Shown here: positions 1 through 7,500 of the stretch, in pieces
Position numbering within the stretch: position 1 is the first letter of the stretch
Layout: every line of letters begins with the position of its first letter
NCBI RefSeq assembly: GCF_007747795.1
Contig: NZ_CP036275.1
Span: 558,001 to 622,000 of the forward strand
DNA length: 64,000 bases
Source of the DNA: Maioricimonas rarisocia
GTDB taxonomy: Bacteria; Planctomycetota; Planctomycetia; Planctomycetales; Planctomycetaceae
Direction of reading: 5' to 3'
Notes under the pieces: model-generated
What the model was told of the DNA's origin: nothing
Databases searched by the model: none
Seen by the model: the letters and a program-made list of their open reading frames with translations, nothing else
Translations under genes and position numbers: made by a program

Positions 1-880
1 AGGCACTGTCTCCTTCGTGAATGACCGGGAATGTCCAGATCACGATGACGATTCCCTCCACCTCGCAGACGATGTCGGTGACGGTGTCGTCGTCGATGTT
101 GACGACGCGGCCGATCCGATCGCCCGGGCGAACGCGGTCACCCAGTTCGACAACGGCCCTGAAGAAGCCGGTCGCGGGGGAGGGGTTCTGCACCTGCATG
201 TGTCCCGAACCGGGGCGTTCGTCTTCGAAGACGTATCCAATCCGGCACTCCGGCTGCTCGCGATCCACCATGCCCAGCAGCCCCATGACGTTCCGGCAGC
301 CGTCGACGTAAGCTTCAACGCCCTGGTCCGAGAGGACGCCCGCTCCGAGAAACTCGGCGTAGATTGCGGGGATGCCGGCATCACGGGCGACCGAGAGGGT
401 ACGGCCTTCGAGGTCGGGAGAGGTGCCCCAGACGGCCGGCAGATTGAAATTCAGTGCCATCTGACGCTGTCGGTTGAGTACGGTATCGTCACGATGCAGC
501 GTGTACCCGACCAGCGGCATGACGGACATGGTCGACGAGCCCGTGTGCAGGTCGATGTATGCATCGGCGGAGCGGATCAGCGCACTCAGTGCCGCTGCGG
601 TCCGTTCGGTGATCGATCCTTCCGGGATGCCGGGGCAGACGCGGGCCAGATCGAGACCATCTTCGGCGGTCCGCTCGCCTCGCAGGACGGCGGCCCGGTT
701 GGCGATCGGAACGAGTGTCAGACGTCCGGTCAGCTCGCTGGAGGTGACGGTCTGTGCCAGCGTTCGGACGGCAGCGATGGATGTAAACTCGTCGCCATGC
801 ACGCCGGCGGTGATCAGCAGGTGCGGCCCGCTGCTGTTTCCTTCGATGGTGATCGTCCGCAGCCCGCCAGGATCAGTCAT
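1..880 (-). CDS. Succinylglutamate desuccinylase/aspartoacylase family protein (3' end beyond window)
   Basis: The frame reads leftward from an ATG at 880 to the window edge with no stop, so the C-terminus is missing. The N-terminus carries the zinc carboxypeptidase-like motif GVHGDE (residues about 26-31, giving the H and E zinc ligands). A downstream DLHTG supplies the usual second histidine ligand, and a YAEFLG segment could hold the catalytic glutamate. The family hydrolyses N-acyl amino acids such as N-acetylaspartate or N-succinylglutamate, or related amides; the exact substrate cannot be told. The start overlaps the stop of the upstream SGNH hydrolase by 8 nt (ATGACTGA), which implies translational coupling. 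The C-terminal part resembles a biotinyl/lipoyl-like beta barrel (RVRPGDRIGRVV), as is common in this family. Confidence 0.85.
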   Translation of the reverse strand, partial: MTDPGGLRTITIEGNSSGPHLLITAGVHGDEFTSIAAVRTLAQTVTSSELTGRLTLVPIANRAAVLRGERTAEDGLDLARVCPGIPEGSITERTAAALSALIRSADAYIDLHTGSSTMSVMPLVGYTLHRDDTVLNRQRQMALNFNLPAVWGTSPDLEGRTLSVARDAGIPAIYAEFLGAGVLSDQGVEAYVDGCRNVMGLLGMVDREQPECRIGYVFEDERPGSGHMQVQNPSPATGFFRAVVELGDRVRPGDRIGRVVNIDDDTVTDIVCEVEGIVIVIWTFPVIHEGDSA

Positions 881-1613
881 CGGTGTCACTCTGCAGCTCC
901 TTGATAAGCAGGTCGGCGATCATCCGCTGTCCCCGCTCGTTGGGGTGCATACCGTCCAGCAGAAGGTCCGCGAGCGACTGCCCGGGTTGCCGGTCGTAGT
1001 CGTGGAACGCGCGGTCAACGTCGACCAGGGGAACGTCGTGCTGGTCTGCAACCCTTCGCGCGGCGGCGGCGTACTCGCGCAGCAACAGGTTGAAGCCGTC
1101 CTCGTCGTCCGGATCGTACGGTGGTCGGCCGTACCGCTGCTTGAGTGACGGCGTCCAGCGGAGCGGGTTGGGCGTCATCAGGATGACGTGTGTGCCGCGC
1201 GCACGAAGCGTCGTGATGAAGTGCTTGAGGTTCTCACGGTAACGGTCGAGATCCACGCGCGGCTGCGTGGCAGGAGGAGACTTCCAGACGTCGACCGCTG
1301 CGTCGTTGATGCCGAACTGGATGATGACGACATCCGGATCGTGGGCGAGGACGTCCTTCTCGAACCGCTTGCGGGCCATGTCGGTGTTGTTGCCGCCGAT
1401 GCCGGCGTTAATGACCTGGACTTTGCGAGCTGCCGTGGGGAGTTCGCGGACGAGCAGGTCGGAGTAGACGGTCAGCTTGCCGCGAGGGGCGGTTGTCGAG
1501 TCGCCGAACGTGACGATCGTCGCATCGTCAGCGAAGAGGTGGCTGGCGGACAGCGAGCAGGTGATGCAGGACAGCAGAACGACGGATGCGGCCTGAAGAT
1601 GGCGGTGCAGCAT
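873..1613 (-). CDS. Secreted SGNH/GDSL-family hydrolase
   Basis: The 246-residue protein has a signal peptide (MLHRHLQAASVVLLSCITC) followed by the four SGNH blocks. These are FGDSTT with the nucleophile Ser (block I), an INAGIGG glycine block, FGINDA with the Asn (block III), and DGMHPNERG with the catalytic Asp-His (block V). Members are esterases or lipases of lipids, acylated glycans or rhamnogalacturonan; the substrate is unknown here. I chose the ATG at 1613 because AAAGGGAC lies just upstream and the signal peptide starts there. An in-frame extension to 1742 has no conserved features. The gene overlaps the aspartoacylase-family gene by 8 nt, so the two are probably one operon. Confidence 0.88.
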   Translation of the reverse strand: MLHRHLQAASVVLLSCITCSLSASHLFADDATIVTFGDSTTAPRGKLTVYSDLLVRELPTAARKVQVINAGIGGNNTDMARKRFEKDVLAHDPDVVIIQFGINDAAVDVWKSPPATQPRVDLDRYRENLKHFITTLRARGTHVILMTPNPLRWTPSLKQRYGRPPYDPDDEDGFNLLLREYAAAARRVADQHDVPLVDVDRAFHDYDRQPGQSLADLLLDGMHPNERGQRMIADLLIKELQSDTDD

Positions 1614-2505
1614 GAGTCCCCTTTGTCTGGAGTCGGGTGCGACTGCAGCGGCAAGAGTACCGCGAAGTGGTACGGCCAGGCCAGTGTGAGAGAGGCGGGC
1701 TTGCGGGTTACGAGCCGCGACTGTGAGGGAGCGGAAGGGCAAGCATGCGCGTCGATTGAGTGCTGGCCTCTTGCTGGCGGCGCCGGCCGCGGTTGGCGAG
1801 CAACCGCGGGGACCCGGTTCCTCACGCCTCGGGTCTCAAACATTACGAACCACGCCCGTTGCTCGTTCCAGCCACAGCCACCCTGCCGACATCGTTGTGC
1901 GGCTGGTGCGTCACGGACGGTCAGGCTCATGAAGCGGTTGCTGGTGTTGACGGTCGAGACCCGGGGGCGCCGTGACACACCCTACGGCTCTCGCGTTGCT
2001 CGAACCAGCCACGGCCACCCTTTGCCTGTTCCGTGTCTCCGTGGTGCGGTTTTCGTACGTTCGACTGGGGGCTCGCCTGCGGCTCGACCCCAGCCACCCG
2101 TCATCTTTTCTGTGAAAGCAGGCGCCGTCGTCGGGTGCCACTGCTGGCTTGGTCCAGCAGTGCGAGTGTCGATCGACACAGATGCTGCCTTGCAGGGCAA
2201 GCGCGCCGTCACGGAGCTCACGCTCCGGGCTCGCCTGGACTTTCTCCGTGTCTCTGTGTCTCCTATGAAAACAGACGAGGGTGGCACGTCCCAGAACGAA
2301 GCGCAGCGGAGTGATGGGCGTGGCGAGTAAGGGAAGAGGCTCGAGACTTGAGGAAGCAGCATGGCCACTCCGCTGCGCGGCGAGGCCATGGCACCCCGCA
2401 GCGGTTTTCATCCTCCGGGGCGTCGCACCAACATGACAACTCCGTGGTTCCATCTGAGGACCACCTGGTCGGCAGCGTGAGCCACCCTGCATTGCAGGCA
2501 GTCGT
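1614..2505. other. Gene-poor intergenic region with degenerate repeats
   Basis: I see no convincing gene in about 890 bp: open frames exist on both strands but lack conserved motifs and good starts. Two diverged copies of a roughly 27-bp segment ('ttgctcg..ccagccac.gcc') lie near 1858 and 1995. A 23-bp stretch at 2213-2235 recurs exactly, inverted, at 60808-60830. The promoter of the SGNH gene should lie at the left end, but I cannot define it. Confidence 0.5.
2213..2235 (+). repeat. Dispersed 23-bp hairpin repeat, copy 1
   Basis: This segment contains GGAGC-tcac-GCTCC, a 5-bp stem with a 4-nt loop, followed by GGGCTCGCC. It is identical over 23 nt to the reverse complement of 60808-60830, both in intergenic DNA. 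That marks it as a dispersed repeat. Function unknown. Confidence 0.6.
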
Positions 2506-4137
2506 TCATCCCTCGTCCTTTGCCGTCACCCGTTCGGTCGCCTCGATCAGATCGCGGGTCGAACGGGCTTCTTCGCTGATCACGACGTCGGCCCCCGTAC
2601 GACGAAGAGGGTCGCGGTTGGATGCGTAGCGGCAGCGGACGACGATGCGGGCTTCGGAGTTGAGCGCACGGGCCTGCCGGGTGATGGCCAGGGCCACTTC
2701 GTCGATCGGTACGCAGATGACGAGGATCTGCACCTGGTCGGCGCCGGCACTGCGAAGGACGCCTTCCTGCTGCGCATCGCCGGCGACGGTGGGGAAGCCG
2801 TGCTGCGCAAACGCCTGCAGGTTGAGCGGGTTGGCGTCGACGGCGGTTACGGCATACCCATGCGTTTCCAGCCTGGCCGCAACCGCACGCCCGACCGGGC
2901 CCATGCCGACGACCAGGCAGGTACGGTCAGAGTCCGCAGGGAGATGGACGTCGTGGTGGGGGGCGTCTTCGGCGGAGGGATCGGTGACGTCGCCGGCCAG
3001 TCCCCATCGCATCAGCAGCGGAGCAAGCAGCAGCGTCGTTCCTGCGAGAGTAATCAGCTGTCGTTGTTCGTCGGTCGAGATGACGCCCGCCGATCCTCCG
3101 ACAAGAATCAGCACGAAGGCGAATTCTCCCACGTGAGCGAGGCTCACGGCCGGCCGCCAGCAGGCGGCAAACGGCAGGCCGGTCGCGCGCAGGGCGACGG
3201 CTGCGGCTACGGTCTTGATCAGCGTCAGTGTGACGAAACCGATGGCCGTGAGCTGAGGGTCATGAAGAATGCCGGGGACGTCAATGAGCAGTCCCAGGCT
3301 GACAAAGAACACCGCCGCGAACGCCTCGCGGAAAGGCAGAATGAGCGAGTCGACCTGTTCGGACCAGCGATTGCCGCCGAAGGCCAGTCCGGCAGCAAAT
3401 GCACCCAGGGCGGGGGGCAGGTGCAGGCGGTGTGCGATCAGTGTGACGCCGCCAAGAATGGTCAGGGTCATCAGCACGACCAGGTCGGGGCTGCGGTGCT
3501 GAGTGATGCGGGGGATCAGCCAGCGGTTGAGCGTGTACCGCAGCAGTACGGTCGCCAGAACGAATCCGACCGACACGCCGGCCAGGCGCAGCCATTCGGT
3601 AACAGGGACCGATTCCTCCGTTCCGGACAGCAGCGGAATGCAGAGCAGCAGCGGAACCAGAGCTGCATCCTGAAAGAGGAGAATGGAGATCGCACGGCGT
3701 CCCACCGGGCTCGAAGTCTTTCCCAGTTCGCCCAGCGAGCGGAACACCAGCACGGTGGAACTGAAAGCCAGTGCCGCTGCAACGAGCATCGCCGCGTTGG
3801 GATTCCATCCGCGGAGCAGAAGTGCTCCCGTGACCGGGACGGCCACCAGCACCATCTGCAGCAGCCCGCCGACGAACAGGTGACGTCCGAGTCGCCGCAG
3901 TTCTTCGAGCGAAAGTTCCAGGCCGATCGAGAAGAGCAGGAAGAAGACGCCTACTTCCGCGAGATGACCGATCTCCGCGGCGTCGGCCGAGACCCAGCCG
4001 AGAACTCCTTCGCTCAGCATCGCACCGACGACGAGGTAGCCCATCAGGGGGGGCAGGCCGATCTGGCGGCACAGGTAGCCGGCGAGCAGTCCCGTCGTCA
4101 GCACGACCAGCAGTTGTTCGACAAGCAGGTCATGCAT
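2506..4137 (-). CDS. KefB/YbaL-type CPA2 monovalent cation:proton antiporter with TrkA-N domain
   Basis: The 543-residue protein has about twelve hydrophobic segments in residues 1-380. These include the CPA2-type stretches GLPPLMGYLVVGAMLSEGV, FFLLFSIGLELSLEEL and FQDAALVPLLL, the last carrying the conserved acidic residue in the transport core. From about residue 408 a Rossmann-type RCK/TrkA-N domain follows (CLVVGMGPVGRAVA, then VDANPLN), which would bind a nucleotide and gate transport. The protein most likely exchanges K+ or Na+ for protons at the inner membrane. It ends near residue 543 without an obvious TrkA-C domain. Neighbours are unrelated, so it is probably monocistronic. Confidence 0.9.
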   Translation of the reverse strand: MHDLLVEQLLVVLTTGLLAGYLCRQIGLPPLMGYLVVGAMLSEGVLGWVSADAAEIGHLAEVGVFFLLFSIGLELSLEELRRLGRHLFVGGLLQMVLVAVPVTGALLLRGWNPNAAMLVAAALAFSSTVLVFRSLGELGKTSSPVGRRAISILLFQDAALVPLLLCIPLLSGTEESVPVTEWLRLAGVSVGFVLATVLLRYTLNRWLIPRITQHRSPDLVVLMTLTILGGVTLIAHRLHLPPALGAFAAGLAFGGNRWSEQVDSLILPFREAFAAVFFVSLGLLIDVPGILHDPQLTAIGFVTLTLIKTVAAAVALRATGLPFAACWRPAVSLAHVGEFAFVLILVGGSAGVISTDEQRQLITLAGTTLLLAPLLMRWGLAGDVTDPSAEDAPHHDVHLPADSDRTCLVVGMGPVGRAVAARLETHGYAVTAVDANPLNLQAFAQHGFPTVAGDAQQEGVLRSAGADQVQILVICVPIDEVALAITRQARALNSEARIVVRCRYASNRDPLRRTGADVVISEEARSTRDLIEATERVTAKDEG

Positions 4138-4369
4138 GCGAGACCATCCTCTGGTCTTGTCGGTCGTGCGATGGCCTCCGCAACTCCGTCGCGATCGAAG
4201 GTACTTGCATGATCACTGTCGTGTCGATGGGGTGTCGGAGGGAGAGGCGGTCACATGCCGCGGGGAAAGGCGTGTCGAAGTCTTTCAGACAATTGTATCG
4301 ATGACGTCCGGCTGCCGGTAAACTCATCGCATGGGCTGTCACGACTTCCACGAACTGAAAAGGTGAGCC

Positions 4370-4675
4370 ATGGCGACGTTCATCAGCACCGTGAAGTTTA
4401 CCGGGCAGGGAATCCAGGCGATCGGCGAGACGACGCGCCGGGCCGCAAAGATGAAAACCGTCGCGAAGAAGATGGGAGTGAAGGTCCGCAACATCTACTG
4501 GACGCTCGGCGCGAGCGATGGCGTGCTGATTTTCGAAGCCCCGGATGACGAGACAGCCACGGCATTGCTGTTGCATCTGGGATCGAAAGGCAATGTCGAG
4601 ACCACGACCGCCCGGGCCTTTACGTCCGCCGAGATGGAGGGTGTGCTCGAGAAGATGCAATCGCCGTCGCTTTAG
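4370..4675 (+). CDS. GYD domain protein
   Basis: The protein has 101 residues, starting at an ATG with AAAAGGTGAG just upstream. The sequence (ATFISTVKFTGQGIQAIGET, then KKMGVKVRNIYWTLGASDGVLIFEAPDD) matches the small GYD family, ferredoxin-like alpha/beta proteins of unknown role, at the family's usual length. No signal peptide or membrane segment is seen, so it should be cytoplasmic. It lies between two convergent or divergent unrelated genes and is probably transcribed alone. The family name is secure; no function can be assigned. Confidence 0.85.
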   Translation: MATFISTVKFTGQGIQAIGETTRRAAKMKTVAKKMGVKVRNIYWTLGASDGVLIFEAPDDETATALLLHLGSKGNVETTTARAFTSAEMEGVLEKMQSPSL

Positions 4676-4713
4676 TCGGCTGTTCGGGGGCCGGCATCCG
4701 GAGAGTCAGAAGG

Positions 4714-5955
4714 TTATTGTCGGCTAACGTCGGTCGCGGTCACGCGATTCGCGTCTGGTTGGTGGGCTACTTCCGCCGTCTTCTGGTTGTCACGCAAAGG
4801 GCGCTCGAATGTGTCCGAGACGGCACGCGCGAGGGAGACGGCCGGGCGGTCGGCCACAAACCACAAGCACCAGCCACCTGCGATTGACAGGGCGAGCAGA
4901 CACAGTGACGCGGCAATGGCTGCCTGGTGCCTTCCAACAACCGGGTGGAAGGCGTTGAACAACGGATACGCTGCGGAGCAGATGATTGCCAGATGGACCA
5001 GGTAGAGGCCGAACGAAATCTTGCCGAGGAAGACAAAGGGCGACAAGGCAAAGAAGCGTGACGCAGGGCTGGAGAAGACGACGAACCCGGTTACGAAGGT
5101 CGCGAGGATGAGATTCATGACACCCCATCGGTTGGGAAGCCCTATGGCATACCAGAGTGTCGCCAGGACTGCGATCGCCAACAGCTTGCTGTTCCGTGCT
5201 GCCGCCGTGAACAGCCTGATTCGTGGCGAGAAGCGTTCGGTCAGCATCTGCCGGTGGACGTAAACATCACAAAGGGCCGTGCCCAGAATGAAGGAGCTGA
5301 TCCAGTGCGCTCCCAGGGCCGAAACGACGGCGAGGGTGAGTGCGTAGACAAACAGCCGCAGGGCATGTTTTCCGAAGAGAGCGAGGAACGCAAAGAGAAA
5401 GAGCGAACCATAGAATTCGATCTCCATCGTCCAGAGAACGGCATTGTAGGAGTCTTCCGCTCTGTAATCGAATAACGCGTGCCAGACGGCTGACTGGAAT
5501 GCGTGGCTGGGGCTGGGGGCAAAGGTGTAGAACGATCCGAGCCAGGCGTCGTACTCCGGGCCCAGGATCTCTGCCAGATCCTGGTTTGTCATCAGGTCGC
5601 CGGCATGTAATGCCCATGCGAGACATACGGACGCCAGGATGGGGAGCATGAGGCGCGGGTACCGTTTGAAGGTGGCGTCACGCAACATGGTGTTCAGGTG
5701 ATCGCCCGGCGACGATGCATGGAATTTCAGCGAGAGGACAAAAGCCGACATCACCCAGAAGATCCAGACTGCACAGGTCCCGTCGATGCACGCCTTGAAA
5801 AGGGTTTCGGCTGTGTCACCGTATCGGAACCGAATTGCTTGAGACGCATTCTCGAAGAACGTATGCCTCAAATGCGAGAACACGACGACCAACGCAGCGA
5901 TACCACGGAGACCCTCGAGTTCATCGAGTCTTCTGCGGGGACGTGATGTAGACAT
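4714..5955 (-). CDS. Acyltransferase-3 family membrane protein (OafA/YrhL-like)
   Basis: This 413-residue polytopic protein begins with LDELEGLRGIAALVVVFSHLRHTF, the characteristic acyltransferase-3 opening with the catalytic-site His (H28 region) after the first membrane segment. About ten hydrophobic helices follow, among them MSAFVLSLKFH and FLGKISFGLYLVHLAI. The latter is the conserved 'SYSLYLVH'-type motif near the end. The family transfers acyl groups, often acetyl, to extracytoplasmic sugars or peptidoglycan. The target is unknown, and there is no glycan-synthesis neighbourhood to narrow it. Confidence 0.9.
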   Translation of the reverse strand: MSTSRPRRRLDELEGLRGIAALVVVFSHLRHTFFENASQAIRFRYGDTAETLFKACIDGTCAVWIFWVMSAFVLSLKFHASSPGDHLNTMLRDATFKRYPRLMLPILASVCLAWALHAGDLMTNQDLAEILGPEYDAWLGSFYTFAPSPSHAFQSAVWHALFDYRAEDSYNAVLWTMEIEFYGSLFLFAFLALFGKHALRLFVYALTLAVVSALGAHWISSFILGTALCDVYVHRQMLTERFSPRIRLFTAAARNSKLLAIAVLATLWYAIGLPNRWGVMNLILATFVTGFVVFSSPASRFFALSPFVFLGKISFGLYLVHLAIICSAAYPLFNAFHPVVGRHQAAIAASLCLLALSIAGGWCLWFVADRPAVSLARAVSDTFERPLRDNQKTAEVAHQPDANRVTATDVSRQ

Positions 5956-6680
5956 GACAACTCGATCCCATTGGGAAGGGGCGCGGCCACCACGTTGAAT
6001 GGTCCTGCACCTTCGATGCCTATGGTGGCCTGATAGAATCGAGAATTGTGAGAGGGGTTTATGGATTGCACGTTCGTGTCACGCCGTCCCCGGCCCGATC
6101 CCCGGGGGTTGATCGCCATGGGGGACCGGCCCGGAAGTCACACCGTGGTTGTCAAGGCCGGTGGCGGGGCACGGTGACCGCGATCAGGGAACCGTTTCGA
6201 CTCCGATACGTCGGAGATTAGCGGTAGTGAATGCGGCACCGCGAGGCGAGGCGCGCGTCCGGGGAGAGCCTACCAGCCCCTGTGCCGGGCGAGGATCGTC
6301 GAAAGTCGCCTGCGAGCGTGACGCAATGGGGATTTCGAACTTCGTGTCTGTCTGCCGTAGCAGAGGACGAGTGTTTCGTGCAGTCATCATCTGTCTCCGC
6401 TCAACGCAGCCAAGGGTGGCCCATGGTTTCAGCAGCGAAAGAATCGTACTACGTGATCGGGGGACGCAGTCTGCCAACAGACGAGTTCGGCCGGTGGGCT
6501 CCTTCACCACCTCCCGGAGGATGCCACAGAATGACGTGGAACCGATCGCTGACAGTCAATCGATGCTACTGGGCCACAGAATCGTTTGGAACTACGATTT
6601 GCAGGAATTGAGCAACAAACCCGTTCAGACAGTTCGCTACAGGTGATGCCGACTGAAGGGGGGCACGTCGGTTACCCCAC
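5956..6680. other. Intergenic region, no supported gene
   Basis: About 725 bp lie between two minus-strand genes. Overlapping open frames exist around 6149-6646 on both strands, but none has recognisable motifs, a convincing ribosome site or the GC3-rich pattern of neighbouring genes. I see no RNA gene. It presumably holds the acyltransferase promoter at its left edge. Confidence 0.45.
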
Positions 6681-7442
6681 TCAGTCGCCGACGCCCCACA
6701 GCTTGCCGAGCAGGTCGTGCAGGGTCGGATCGTGGTGTTTCAGTTCCGCCCGCACGAAGGGGTAGAAGTCGTTGCGGTAGAAATACGCTTCGGTCCCTTC
6801 GGCAAAGTATTCCTTGTGATTGGTCAGGCCGTAGTGGCGGACCGACTTGCCGGTGAACAGCAACACGCTTTCATACGTGCCGGCTTCCTTTGCCGAATCA
6901 TACGCCGCGATGACCTCAGGATGGTCGAATCCGAGAATCTGGTCATGATAGCCGTGGGCCAGCTCGTGCAGGATCACGGCCGGGTGCTTGAGCATCTGCT
7001 GACGCGAGAGCAGTTGAGAGGCGCGGGTGATGTGCACCTTGCGGGTCAGCCGCGGGTCGTGGCCGTGGTCGATGAGCCACTGGCGGTTGGGATGGTACTG
7101 CATCGCCTTGAGTTCGGGGTGGTCGCGTTCGATCCAGATTTCGATCGTCTGCAGCTTCGGGAGGGTCTCTTCCGGGACGAGAATGCTGATCCGCTGAAGA
7201 TGGTTGGCCAGCATCGTGAGCGCCCGGCGTCCCTCTTCGGCATGTTCCCCTTCGAGGAGGGACGGGTCGACATGGACTGTCCAGCCCTCGATCTCCTGCT
7301 GGACCGGATCGAAGCGGAGGGTTTGCCCGTCCGTGTCGCCGGACTCATCGTTGGCGAAGGCCAGGTTGACACACATCACTCCGATGGCAGTTGCGCGCAG
7401 CAGGGGGCCGCCGAGAGTACGTTGGTCGATCATCGGTGTCAC
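6681..7442 (-). CDS. Secreted zinc metallopeptidase-like protein (HELAH motif)
   Basis: The 253-residue protein has an N-terminal hydrophobic signal (GGPLLRATAIGVMCVNLAFA) and a zincin motif, HELAHGYHD, at residues 159-167. About 45 residues later NHKEYFAEGTEAYF supplies a glutamate that could be the third zinc ligand. This spacing resembles the anthrax lethal-factor-like catalytic (ATLF) families, but assignment to that family is my inference. The protein would act outside the cytoplasm. Its start lies 58 bp downstream of the sulfatase stop on the same strand, so co-transcription is plausible. An alternative start is the Met at 7433. Confidence 0.75.
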   Translation of the reverse strand: MTPMIDQRTLGGPLLRATAIGVMCVNLAFANDESGDTDGQTLRFDPVQQEIEGWTVHVDPSLLEGEHAEEGRRALTMLANHLQRISILVPEETLPKLQTIEIWIERDHPELKAMQYHPNRQWLIDHGHDPRLTRKVHITRASQLLSRQQMLKHPAVILHELAHGYHDQILGFDHPEVIAAYDSAKEAGTYESVLLFTGKSVRHYGLTNHKEYFAEGTEAYFYRNDFYPFVRAELKHHDPTLHDLLGKLWGVGD

Positions 7443-7500
7443 TCACTGTCTGTCGATGAGGGAGAAAGAGGAGCCATCGCCGCGTTAAGAGCTGCCTTCA

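Noticed and set aside
17-904. Long plus-strand open frame opposite the aspartoacylase-family gene
   Set aside because: It is antisense to a frame with clear zinc-site motifs and has no recognisable domain; the GC-rich codon bias creates open antisense frames.
2800-4212. 470-codon plus-strand frame
   Set aside because: Antisense to the KefB-like antiporter; Gln/Arg-rich composition typical of a shadow frame.
6149-6646. 165-codon plus-strand frame in the intergenic region
   Set aside because: No motifs, no good ribosome site, and equally long frames on the other strand; the region looks non-coding.
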